The position numbers and the translations under genes were made by a program. The notes under the pieces are model-generated. The model was not told the DNA's origin and ran no database searches. It worked only from the letters and a program-made list of their open reading frames with translations. Of a stretch of 64,000 nucleotides of DNA, positions 34,076 through 43,018 are shown piece by piece (the stretch's first letter is position 1; the number at the start of each line of letters is the position of its first letter). This DNA comes from Microthrixaceae bacterium (lineage in GTDB: Bacteria > Actinomycetota > Acidimicrobiia > Acidimicrobiales > Microtrichaceae), in contig JAMLGJ010000017.1 of assembly GCA_023958095.1 (NCBI GenBank), forward strand, positions 1 through 64,000. Reading direction: 5' to 3'.

Positions 34076-36510
34076 GCCGACGGACCCTTCCTTCGGAGCA
34101 CCACGGCGGTCGCGGCGAGCATCAACGCTGTGAGGCCCGCGATGGCGGCGACGTCGCGCCACCACACCGAACTGCGGTGCTGTAGATCCTCCCCTATGGG
34201 GGCCAACTCCTCGAGGTCCTCGATGCTCTGCACGCTTCCCAGCTCCTCCAGGGTCATGCCCGACAGCTCGCCCAACACCCGTGCCGGGGCACCCCGGTCC
34301 TCCACATCGACGGTGCTGGCCATGGCCGCGTAGCCCCAACGGGCGGTCGAGAGGTAGCGGGCCTGTTCCAGTACGGGAACCCTCGGCACGCTCGGCATCA
34401 CCTCGCCGGCGGTCACGAGCACGTGGAAGCCGAGGATCGCCGGCAGGATCAGCGCGACCCGGTCCGGTGAGTCGACCAACGCCGACAGAAGCAGACCTGC
34501 TGCCATCGCGCCCAGAGCGACGAGAGCGCCGACGACGAAGAGCTCCATGCGGCCCGAACCGAGGGCGATGCCCGCGGTCGGACCTCGTTGGCGAGCAGTG
34601 GCGATCCCGATGATCACGACCGCCTGCGCCACTGCGATGCCTCCGAGGACGACCACCTTGGACACGAGGTAGGCGCTCGGGAACACCCCGACGGTGCGTT
34701 CGCGACTCAGGATCGCCCGCTCCTTCACGATCTCACGCGCCGAGGTGCTCGTCGCCACCTGGGTGATGCCTATGACCAGGATGAACGAGATCACCGCCGC
34801 CTGCGAGAACAGCGGTTGGGTCGCATCGGGGCCACCCAGCTGGGCTGGGGGGAGGCGCAGCAACAGGACGAGCCCGAGCACGGGACCGGTGATCGCCAGC
34901 ACGGTGAGCGTCCGCCGATCCGTGCGCATGATCTGCGCATAGCGTCTGGTCAGCGTCCCAACCTGTCCGAACCAATGGCGCAACGCCGGGCCCCGGCGCA
35001 CCGTCGCCTCCTCCGGGGCGTCCACTGCCAGAGCCTGCTCGTAGGACTCCAGAGGTACCCGCACGTAGCGTTGCGCCGCGGTCGATGCCTCGTAGCGGTC
35101 GCGCAGTTCCGCCGGGTCGACCGCGAGGTTGTCTCCGTCGGCTGCCGCGTGGTCGAGGGCTCCCCTCGAGTCGAGCAGCTGGAAGATCTCCTGGTACGAC
35201 TGCCGCTCGAAGTACCGGGGCATCTCCTCGGGTGGTCCGTACCAAGCCGTGCGCCCGCCGGGGGCGAGGCACAGCACCCGATCACACAGGTACAGGCTCT
35301 CGACGCTGTGGGTCACGAGCACAACGGTGCGTCCGCTGTCGGCCAGACGCCGGAGCATCATCATCACGCTCCGTTCGTATCCCGGGTCCAGTCCGGAAGT
35401 GGGTTCGTCGAGGTATATCAGCGACGGGCGCGTCAGCAGCTCCAGTGCAATCGACACACGCTTGCGCTGGCCGCCCGAGAGGTCCCCGACACGGACGTCG
35501 CGACGGTGCTCGAGGCCCAGCTCCGCGATCACCTCGTCGACGCGTTCGTCCCGCTCCCGTTGGGACACGTCCGGCGGGAACCGCAGCTTCGCCGCGTAGT
35601 CGACCGACTGCTCGACTGTCAGTTCGGGCTGGACGAGGTCGTCCTGGGGCACATAGCCGATGCGGCGCGAGAGGCTGTCCTGCATCGCATAGAGGTCCCG
35701 CCCACCACAGAGCACGCGACCCGAGGTCGCAGGAGCCAGTCCGGTCAGCGCTCCGAGCAACGTCGACTTGCCGGCACCCGATGGCCCGAGGATCGCCATC
35801 ATCGATGCCTCCTCGACCACGAAGCTGATGTCGTCGAGCAGAACCGACCCGTCGGGGGTGACCACCCGCAGGTCCTCGGCCGCAACCGGGAAGTGCTCGA
35901 CGGCCGAGTACTCCTCGATCCCGGAGCCGCCCACCCGCAGGAAGCGCGACCCGATGCTGATCACCTCATCGGAGATGAGTCGCGTCCCCTCGACGCGTTC
36001 GCCTTCGACGAAGGTCCCGTTGTAGCTGTCCAGGTCGCTCAGCAACCAGGACCGGTCGTCGCGCCGCAGCAGCTCGGCATGGTGCCGTGACACCTGCAGG
36101 TCGTTCAGCACCACGGTGTTGTCGTCGGCCCGGCCGATCGTCACCCGGTCACCGCCGAGGCCATGCACCCGCAGCGGTCGCCCGAGGCCCGATGGCCCGA
36201 GGTCTGCAGGATCAGCCGTCACCGGTACCAGGTCCACGGTGATGCCGTCGGTCGAGCCTCCGAGCATCACCTGGAGGGGGGCCTCGAGGGACAGCTCCGT
36301 CACGGGTGAGCCATCCAGAAAGGTCCCGTTCGAGCTGCCGAGGTCCTCGATCCACCACTTGCCGTCCAAGGCCCTGAGACCGAGATGGTGGCGGGAGACG
36401 GATTCGTGTTCGACCACAACCGCGGCATCGGAGTGCCGGCCGATCACATGGGGCCCCGGAGCGCTGAGGCGCACCTGCCTACCGTCGACGAGGACGTTCA
36501 GCTGGTCCAC
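34072..36510 (-). CDS. FHA-FHA-ABC transporter (Rv1747-like)
   Basis: An 812-residue exporter half-molecule. FHA 1 (about 20-70: VIGRHSDAA, VSRHHLGL, LGSSNGTFLDG) and FHA 2 (about 122-175: TIGRADDNT, VSRHHAEL, DSYNGTFVEG) precede an ABCG-type ATPase: Walker A GPSGAGKST at 242-250, LSGGQRKRVS, and IYLDEPTSGLD. An ABC2-type membrane domain with about six spans ends the protein. In Mycobacterium tuberculosis Rv1747 has this order and exports cell-envelope lipids. GTG 36510 has GGAG 5 nt upstream. It is the first gene of the operon with the kinase. Confidence 0.93.
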   Translation of the reverse strand: MDQLNVLVDGRQVRLSAPGPHVIGRHSDAAVVVEHESVSRHHLGLRALDGKWWIEDLGSSNGTFLDGSPVTELSLEAPLQVMLGGSTDGITVDLVPVTADPADLGPSGLGRPLRVHGLGGDRVTIGRADDNTVVLNDLQVSRHHAELLRRDDRSWLLSDLDSYNGTFVEGERVEGTRLISDEVISIGSRFLRVGGSGIEEYSAVEHFPVAAEDLRVVTPDGSVLLDDISFVVEEASMMAILGPSGAGKSTLLGALTGLAPATSGRVLCGGRDLYAMQDSLSRRIGYVPQDDLVQPELTVEQSVDYAAKLRFPPDVSQRERDERVDEVIAELGLEHRRDVRVGDLSGGQRKRVSIALELLTRPSLIYLDEPTSGLDPGYERSVMMMLRRLADSGRTVVLVTHSVESLYLCDRVLCLAPGGRTAWYGPPEEMPRYFERQSYQEIFQLLDSRGALDHAAADGDNLAVDPAELRDRYEASTAAQRYVRVPLESYEQALAVDAPEEATVRRGPALRHWFGQVGTLTRRYAQIMRTDRRTLTVLAITGPVLGLVLLLRLPPAQLGGPDATQPLFSQAAVISFILVIGITQVATSTSAREIVKERAILSRERTVGVFPSAYLVSKVVVLGGIAVAQAVVIIGIATARQRGPTAGIALGSGRMELFVVGALVALGAMAAGLLLSALVDSPDRVALILPAILGFHVLVTAGEVMPSVPRVPVLEQARYLSTARWGYAAMASTVDVEDRGAPARVLGELSGMTLEELGSVQSIEDLEELAPIGEDLQHRSSVWWRDVAAIAGLTALMLAATAVVLRRKGPSA

Positions 36511-36574
36511 GTTGACTCCGCAGTCCGCCCCCTCGGCACCCGCGCACGCAGGAAGCTGAGACGCCTCGTGCTGT

Positions 36575-36580
36575 TACATT
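36575..36580 (+). promoter_or_regulatory. -10 box of the SGNH lipoprotein gene
   Basis: TACATT lies exactly 7 nt before GTG 36588 and supports that start over the TTG at 36579. Confidence 0.6.
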
Positions 36581-36587
36581 GCGTCCC

Positions 36588-37514
36588 GTGGGGAGAAGAG
36601 GTGGTGCATGTGGTCGCCCGGGGGTGTTCGCTCTCCTCGGGTTGATGGTCCTTGCCGGCCTCCTCGCGGTCGGATGTGGGAGCGAGGACGACTCGCTCAC
36701 CTACGCCGCGATCGGTGACTCCTACTCCTCCGGGGAGGGCACACGGGACTCCGGGGACGAGTGTGGCCGCAGCCCCGCGGCATACCCGGAGCTGCTTGCC
36801 GAGCAGCTCCGCTCCGAGGGAAGACTCGAGGCGGCCTCGGAGTCCACCGAGCAGTCGGGTCCGGCGTTCGTGTTCGTGGCTTGCTCCGGCGCCGAGATCC
36901 CTGACGTGGAGAGCCAGCTCGACGCCCTGGGTGACCAACGCTTCGACCTCGTGACACTCACCGTCGGCGGCAACGACGTGGGTTTCCTCGACACCCTCAT
37001 CGACTGCGTCGGCGCCGACGACGTGATCGGAGCGCTCCTCGACCGGGACATCGGGCGGGCACTCGAACGAGGCTGCAGTTTCGACGAGACCGAGCTCGAA
37101 CAGCGGACCGGACCACTGGCCGAAGGGCTCGACGAGCTCTACGAGCGGATCGTGGGGGAGCACCTCGCCGACGACGGCCGGCTCGTGGTTCTCGGCTATC
37201 CCCAGCTGTTCGAGGACCCGAGCGATTGGTCCGCGGCCGAGGGGGACAGCTGCGACGGGTTCGCGAAGGCCGATGCGCAGTTGCTGCGGGCCGCGGCCGA
37301 GAAGCTCAACGCCACGATCCGGGAGACGGCCGAGGGAACCGAACGCGTGGTGTTCGTCGACCAGGTACCCGCCTTCGACGGTCATGGACGTTGCTCCGAG
37401 GAACCATGGATCAACGGATTCGAGATCCGTCCCCGTGTCCTCGCCTCGTTCCATCCGGACGAGTCGGGACACGAGGCGAGTGCGCGAGCCGTCTCGGAGA
37501 CGATCGAGTCCTGA
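36588..37514 (+). CDS. SGNH/GDSL hydrolase lipoprotein
   Basis: About 308 residues from GTG 36588. The N-terminus is basic, then a hydrophobic stretch ends in the lipobox LAVGC, so it is a lipid-anchored exported protein. SGNH blocks are present: AIGDSYSSGEG (nucleophile Ser), the GGNDVGF block, and a C-terminal HPDESGH with Asp and His. Conserved cysteines may form disulfides, as in SEST-type esterases. It would hydrolyse esters of lipids or glycans at the envelope. The gene is divergent from the FHA-FHA-ABC gene (77 bp). Confidence 0.88.
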   Translation: MGRRGGACGRPGVFALLGLMVLAGLLAVGCGSEDDSLTYAAIGDSYSSGEGTRDSGDECGRSPAAYPELLAEQLRSEGRLEAASESTEQSGPAFVFVACSGAEIPDVESQLDALGDQRFDLVTLTVGGNDVGFLDTLIDCVGADDVIGALLDRDIGRALERGCSFDETELEQRTGPLAEGLDELYERIVGEHLADDGRLVVLGYPQLFEDPSDWSAAEGDSCDGFAKADAQLLRAAAEKLNATIRETAEGTERVVFVDQVPAFDGHGRCSEEPWINGFEIRPRVLASFHPDESGHEASARAVSETIES

Positions 37515-37525
37515 CGCCCGGTCTT

Positions 37526-38515
37526 TCAACGCTCGAAATGGCCCCGGACTCCCGAAGGACCGGCCGCCGACTCGGTCGAGCTGTGCTGTGTGAGGTCGAC
37601 AGCATCCCCATCCATCGGGTCGGGAGCCGTGGAGTCCGATGCGGTCCCCGCTCCGGCAGCGACGACAGCCGATTCTTCCTCCCGGGCGATCCGGTCGAGC
37701 TCGTCCAGGTACTCACGCTCCTCCAACGCATCGAGGTCGTCGCCGTCGGAGTCCTCGTCGATCTTCAGTGGACCGGGTGAGATGAACCCGAGAAGCGCGC
37801 CCCCGAGGGTCGGCAGGATGGTGAGTGGAATCCACACGATCGGCGTCGGGGCAACGACCCTGAACACCGCGAGCGCCACGACCGCGGTGAGCCCAATTCC
37901 GAGCCCCACGAACGCGAACCGAACCGCCCGCTTCGGACGCTTGGGCTCCAACGTGCGCCGCTTGATGCCCAGGTAGATGCCGACGATCCCGATGATCGTG
38001 GCGATCGTGATGAAGATCCCGAACAGCCCGAGCGCCGAGGTCGCAGACCCCCTCACATCGATCACGAAGTCCTGCTGGCCGACCACCTCGCGGTTTGCGT
38101 CGTAGAGCGCGAAACCGCCCGGCAGCAACCCCGTCGCCTGGCGTTCTAGATCGACGAACTCGATCGGGATGTCGATGATCGCGGTCTCACCTGCACCCAC
38201 GGGCACCTCGACCACCGCGTCGTACGCGACGAAGGTCAGGCCGAACGCCTTGCCGAAGAGCCGGGCCCGTTTCACCACGACGTCTGAGCCCGTGGTGTTG
38301 CTCACCTCTATCTCGGCCTCGGTGACCTCGAGCGGCTCCAGCCGAACCGGGTCGTTGCTGCCTGCCCCTTCGACCTCCCGGCCGTTCACCGACGCGGAGA
38401 CCTGAAGCGAGTCCTCCTGTTGGGCACCCGCAGGGGTGCTCCAGACGAGACCCATCAGGGTTGCCCCCATCAGTACGCCTGGAAGGACGCGACGGCGGAG
38501 CCGTTTCGTGGTCAT
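37526..38515 (-). CDS. Exported membrane protein with beta-rich ectodomain
   Basis: A 329-residue protein with a signal peptide (cleavage near PAGAQQ), a beta-sandwich-like ectodomain (about 35-150, reminiscent of DUF916), then three to four membrane spans (GLFGIFITIATIIGIVGIYLGI and following) and an acidic cytoplasmic tail. The function is not recognised. The start ATG 38515 touches the stop of the large gene upstream, with GAGGAG before it, so the two are an operon. It could help anchor or export its large neighbour. Confidence 0.65.
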   Translation of the reverse strand: MTTKRLRRRVLPGVLMGATLMGLVWSTPAGAQQEDSLQVSASVNGREVEGAGSNDPVRLEPLEVTEAEIEVSNTTGSDVVVKRARLFGKAFGLTFVAYDAVVEVPVGAGETAIIDIPIEFVDLERQATGLLPGGFALYDANREVVGQQDFVIDVRGSATSALGLFGIFITIATIIGIVGIYLGIKRRTLEPKRPKRAVRFAFVGLGIGLTAVVALAVFRVVAPTPIVWIPLTILPTLGGALLGFISPGPLKIDEDSDGDDLDALEEREYLDELDRIAREEESAVVAAGAGTASDSTAPDPMDGDAVDLTQHSSTESAAGPSGVRGHFER

Positions 38516-41500
38516 CACATCTCCTCTGGGTCTTCACCATCGAGAGGTTCCCCGTCTGCCGCACCCGCACCAGTGGGCCTGTTCAGGCGCTGCTCCCCGG
38601 GTACCGGACGGGCGCCGATCAACAGGATCACCATGAGGATCACGACCACCGAGACGATCGCGTACGGCTGGGTCGCCTGGGACATGGCGGTGACGGCGGT
38701 ATAGCGAACCGGATCGCCGTCACTGTCACCGTCTGCCTCGGAATCAGACTCGCTGTCACTCTCGACCTCGGTGACCACACCACCTGCGAGTTCCCGGTCA
38801 TCCGTGCTCGACGAACCTGCGACGGCGCTTCCCTCGTCAGCCGTTGGCACCGACCCGGAGTCATCCGCCGCGGAACCTTCATCCCCGGCCGACCCACCAT
38901 CCGGAGGCGGAGCCACTGACCGATCCCCGGATGGAGTGTTGGTCAAGCTCGTACCGCCCACGACGATCACCGGGCCACTCGACCCCGTCGTACCGGGGGT
39001 TGACGGGGTCGGTGAGAGCGGGCTCGACAGGACTGTAGACGTGGTCGTCGGTGCCGCAGTCACGGGGCTGGTGGTGCTGGTCGTTGTGGTCGGGACCGTC
39101 GTGGTTGTCGTAGTCGGCACCGTCGTGGTGGTCGTCGTGGTCGGCACCGTCGTCGTGGTCGTCATAGTCGGCACCGTCGTGGTGGTCGTTGTGGCTGGCA
39201 CCGTCGTCGTGGTCGTCGTGGTCGGCACCGTGGTCGTGGTTGTTGTCGGGACAGTCGTCGTGGTCGTTGTGGTCGGGACCGTCGTGGTTGTCGTGGACGG
39301 AACCGTGGTGGTCGTGGTGGTACCCGACGGGACCGTCGTGGTCGTCGTAGTCGGCACCGTCGTGGTTGTCGTGGTCGGCACCGTGGTCGTGGTTGTTGTC
39401 GGGACAGTCGTCGTGGTGGACGTCGGCACCGTCGTCGTTGTCGTCGTTGTCGTCGGAACCGTCGTCGTGGTTGTCGTGGTCGGAACCGTCGTCGAGGTGG
39501 TCGAGGTCGTCGTTGTAGATGTCGTCGAGGTCGTCGTGGTCGTTCCGCCGCTCACTGGCACAACCACCGAATCGGATGCCGATTCGGTCGGAACCCAGTA
39601 GCCGGGTCCGTCATCGCCCGGCACGAAGTGCCACGCGGTCGCGAGGATCCCGACCGCCTCCCCATCACCGAGATCCGTGCCCGCCACAGCACTGCACGTG
39701 TAGGTGAAGCTCGCGCCGAGCGACGATGGTGCGAGCTCGGACATGCCCACCCGGCGGTTGCAGTCCGGAGCCTCGAGGGACCACAGCTGCAGCGCCTGGT
39801 CGACCGCGACGGGCCATGTCCCGGTGAGGCTGTGTGACACCGTGACCGTGAACTGCACGGGCTCGCCGGAAGAGACCGGTTCGGATGGACCCTCGATCTC
39901 GACCGCGACAGTGGGCTCGGTGGGAGGGGTCACCACCACCGATGCCGACCCGGAGCCGCTGACCAGCGTCGCCCCGGCAGGAGCTGCCAGCAGGACCGGT
40001 CCACCAGCGGACGCGCTCGCCACCTCCTCCTCCAGGTATCCGTTCACCAGGACGACCAGCTCGCGAGCACTACCCGCTGGTGAACCAGAACTGTTGTTCA
40101 TGGGAACTACGCAGGAGAAGGTGGTCGACTCACCGGGAGACAGAACGGGCAGCTCGTTCATGCACTCACTACGACTCGTGCTCGCGCCGTAGGAGTCGAA
40201 GTAGCCCGGAACGAGTTCGACGAGGTTCGTCACGGCACCTGCGAGTATTGACCCCGTGGTGTTGGTCACCGTGACCTCCAGCTCGGTGCTCGCACCGTCG
40301 ACCACCGACGACGGATCCGCGGTCACATCGACTCCGATCCCGGGCGCTGCGACCGCGATTCCGATCTCGTTCGATTGGGCGATGTAGGTGTACGACTTGA
40401 AGTTCCCGAGGGTCGTACGTGCGAGCAGGCTCACCGAGGTCGTCAGGTCACCGTTGAAGTCGACCCCTTCGCGCACCGCGCAGGTGAACTCGACCACTCC
40501 GTCGGGAACCTGCGATGCCGCGACCGGGCGTGATGTGTCGCAGCTCCGCAACCCGTCGTAGCGGAGCTCGAGGGTTGCGTTGCCGGCCGGGCTGGATGTG
40601 AGCTCCTCGGGCAACGACACACGTGCGGTGACGATCGCCTCCTCACCGGGGGCGACCTGTTGGAACTCGGGACCCAGCTCCACCGCGAACTCGAACGGCG
40701 GGCGCTCCGCGTCCACCTCCCAGACGGTCACCTCGGCTGCGCTTCGCACGGGGTGGGGGATCCCCGCCACGTTGCCGCTGGCGAAGAAGGTCGTCGGGAG
40801 GGACGGGGTGAAGTCGCTGCCGGAACAGGTGAAGTCGACCTTGGCGCCCGGCGAGATGGTTCCGAGGTCGCGCGCGCAGTCCGCGAACTGGACGGCGCCA
40901 CCGAGCTGGTACCCGGTGGTCAGGGAGACCTCGGAGATCGCGCTGGCGCCCGTGTTGGCGACCGAGACGTCGAACGCGGCTGCAGCGCCCGGAGCAACCT
41001 CCTGTCGTGGTGGCGATACCTCGAGCGCCAGTGGACCCTGGGCGACCTTGACGTTGGTCCATCCGTACCCATTGGCGGGGAGCAGGTAGCAGGACTGGCA
41101 CGGCCGGATCCACCCTCCGGCGAAGAACAACAGGGAGTATGTCCCGCTGGGCCATTCCGCGCTGCCGAGCGCGTTGAGCTCGGTAGGCGGCTCGAAGTTG
41201 CACTCGAGCTCCACCGACGCACCGGGCTGCAGCACCTCGAGCTCTTCGTCACAACCCGTGACTGTGCCCCAGTAGGGGTCCGCCCCGAACCTCGGTTCGA
41301 GGACGGGCTTGGACGTCGGGTTGGTCACGGTCACCGCAATGGTGGCGCCCGATCCGTAGGGAACCTCCAGCTGGTTCGAACCCACGGTGACCTCGAGCGA
41401 AGTCTCGGGAGTGATCGACACAGGTACCAGGTCGAGGGCACCGTCGTCGGCACCGCTGACCACCTTCGCCTCGAAGGTCGACTCGAAGGTGGTACCGGAC

Positions 41501-42918
41501 CACTCGTCGAACTCCGCTCCGATCTCCTCGGGTGTGACCGTGCAGGTGTAGCCGACCACCGCTGCCGGTCCGGTCCCGACCGCGCCCACGGACCGGGTGC
41601 AGTCGGACGAACCCGGGGCGTCGACGACCACCTCCGGCAACGGGTTGCCGGTCCGGTTCCGAATGAACACCGCCAGTTCCTGTGGTTCGCCGACCGGTGG
41701 TGTCGAGGAAGCGCTGTTCCCCATGCTCTCCAGGTTGGGCAGGGGAGCGACCTGCATGTCGATGGCCTGGCCGCCAACCGTCACGACCGCCGTGTTCGAG
41801 ACGCGGTTGAGGGTCTGGGTGGTGCCCTGCCCCGGCGTGCACGGGAACGAGAGCGACGGTTCCCCCTCGCAGGTGTCGTCCGTCGTCGTGGCAACCGCGG
41901 TCGCTCCTGCAACGAGCGCCACGTCCGCAGTCAGAGCCTCGGTGCATCTCTTCGACACGGTCTCGCCGGGCCGGAGCTCGAAGTCGTAGGGCAGCAGGAA
42001 CGAGCAGCCGATGCCGACCGCTCCCTGGTCGTCGGCGTTGCGGGTGTACCCGTCGATCCTCGACAGCGGCACGTCACCGGTGTTGGTGAACGCCATCGTG
42101 ATGGTCGCTTCCGCGTTGTACCCGACGTCCTGCGAGGCCGGTGTGAGGGTCAGCTCTGCGTCCGCCAGAGACGGCGCCTCGCCCGCGACGCTGACCTCCA
42201 CGTCCGCGTGCGAGCTCACGTCTCCCACGACCGCCAACCGGCTCGTTCCCGTGGCCTCGAAGAACTGGGTGAACGGACCCGAGAAATCGGATCCCCAGGC
42301 CGCGGTGCACTGCCAGGCGATCGCGCCGCCGTCACCCGGCGACAACGAGTCGAACTCACGTGCACACGACGGCACACGCGACTCCACCACGACGTCATCC
42401 ACGACTGCCGGGCTGCTGTTGGTTGCCACGACGTCGAACACGACGTCCTCACCGGGCTGCACGTCGGCTGCGGCCGGGCTCACCTGCAGCTCCAGTGGTG
42501 GTCCTCCCTCGACGAACAACGGGACCGACACCGAAGGCGCAACCGGCCCATCGAGGTTTCGAAGCTCCAGCGTGACCGATGAGTCCGCTGTCACAGGTCC
42601 CGCGGAGCACTCCAACTGGGCGCTCTCACCCGGTGCAAGTGGCTGGAATCCGGGAATGAACCGGTCCTGGCAGGAGAACTCGACACCCACGACCGTCTCA
42701 TCGAGGCCCGCATAGCCCGAGACCCCGTTGCCCACGTTGGTCGCCGTGATCGTGAGGGCTTGGGTGCCTCCCCATGGCACCGTGGCACTGGAGGGGGTGA
42801 CCGACAGAACGAGCTCGGGTTCTCCGGCGGCGGCCGGCAGCACGAGGGCACCGACGATGAGCACAGGCGCGAGCAGGAAAGCCACCACCGCACGTGTACA
42901 CGTGAGATCGGTCCTCAC
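38515..42918 (-). CDS. Large exported repeat protein with Thr-rich stalk and C-terminal membrane anchor
   Basis: A 1467-residue protein from GTG 42918 (GGGGGAG upstream); the longer frame to 43104 has no signal-like start. A signal peptide ends near PAAAGEP. About nine beta-sandwich modules (90-120 residues, each with a paired Cys and an LxPGxSxxFxC-like strand) resemble CARDB/DUF11 folds. A stalk of about 150 residues is built of VPTTTTTT units. An acidic region follows, then one membrane span (YAIVSVVVILMVILLIGARP) and a short tail. No LPXTG-type motif is seen. A surface fibre or adhesin role is inferred. Confidence 0.75.
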   Translation of the reverse strand: MRTDLTCTRAVVAFLLAPVLIVGALVLPAAAGEPELVLSVTPSSATVPWGGTQALTITATNVGNGVSGYAGLDETVVGVEFSCQDRFIPGFQPLAPGESAQLECSAGPVTADSSVTLELRNLDGPVAPSVSVPLFVEGGPPLELQVSPAAADVQPGEDVVFDVVATNSSPAVVDDVVVESRVPSCAREFDSLSPGDGGAIAWQCTAAWGSDFSGPFTQFFEATGTSRLAVVGDVSSHADVEVSVAGEAPSLADAELTLTPASQDVGYNAEATITMAFTNTGDVPLSRIDGYTRNADDQGAVGIGCSFLLPYDFELRPGETVSKRCTEALTADVALVAGATAVATTTDDTCEGEPSLSFPCTPGQGTTQTLNRVSNTAVVTVGGQAIDMQVAPLPNLESMGNSASSTPPVGEPQELAVFIRNRTGNPLPEVVVDAPGSSDCTRSVGAVGTGPAAVVGYTCTVTPEEIGAEFDEWSGTTFESTFEAKVVSGADDGALDLVPVSITPETSLEVTVGSNQLEVPYGSGATIAVTVTNPTSKPVLEPRFGADPYWGTVTGCDEELEVLQPGASVELECNFEPPTELNALGSAEWPSGTYSLLFFAGGWIRPCQSCYLLPANGYGWTNVKVAQGPLALEVSPPRQEVAPGAAAAFDVSVANTGASAISEVSLTTGYQLGGAVQFADCARDLGTISPGAKVDFTCSGSDFTPSLPTTFFASGNVAGIPHPVRSAAEVTVWEVDAERPPFEFAVELGPEFQQVAPGEEAIVTARVSLPEELTSSPAGNATLELRYDGLRSCDTSRPVAASQVPDGVVEFTCAVREGVDFNGDLTTSVSLLARTTLGNFKSYTYIAQSNEIGIAVAAPGIGVDVTADPSSVVDGASTELEVTVTNTTGSILAGAVTNLVELVPGYFDSYGASTSRSECMNELPVLSPGESTTFSCVVPMNNSSGSPAGSARELVVLVNGYLEEEVASASAGGPVLLAAPAGATLVSGSGSASVVVTPPTEPTVAVEIEGPSEPVSSGEPVQFTVTVSHSLTGTWPVAVDQALQLWSLEAPDCNRRVGMSELAPSSLGASFTYTCSAVAGTDLGDGEAVGILATAWHFVPGDDGPGYWVPTESASDSVVVPVSGGTTTTTSTTSTTTTSTTSTTVPTTTTTTTVPTTTTTTTTVPTSTTTTVPTTTTTTVPTTTTTTVPTTTTTTVPSGTTTTTTVPSTTTTTVPTTTTTTTVPTTTTTTVPTTTTTTTVPATTTTTTVPTMTTTTTVPTTTTTTTVPTTTTTTVPTTTTSTTSPVTAAPTTTSTVLSSPLSPTPSTPGTTGSSGPVIVVGGTSLTNTPSGDRSVAPPPDGGSAGDEGSAADDSGSVPTADEGSAVAGSSSTDDRELAGGVVTEVESDSESDSEADGDSDGDPVRYTAVTAMSQATQPYAIVSVVVILMVILLIGARPVPGEQRLNRPTGAGAADGEPLDGEDPEEM
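39072..39545. repeat. Tandem repeat coding the Thr-rich stalk
   Basis: Units of about 24-27 bp (GTCGTGGTCGTCGTGGTCGGCACC-like, split here by variation) repeat for about 470 bp and encode VPTTTTTT blocks. Small copy differences suggest slippage and length variation between strains. Confidence 0.8.
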
Positions 42919-43018
42919 CGCGTGCTCCCCCTCCCGTACCGTGGCACCACCCACCCGTACCGCAGGGACGCTACCGCAGTCGGCGGAACACTGCCAGAGG
43001 CAGCTGTCAGGACCGCGG

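Noticed and set aside
39072-39545. CRISPR-like array of short repeats
   Set aside because: Units are contiguous without unique spacers and encode Thr-rich protein in frame; it is a coding tandem repeat.
38771-39601. Plus-strand frame rich in Val repeats
   Set aside because: It is the antisense reading of the Thr stalk repeat.
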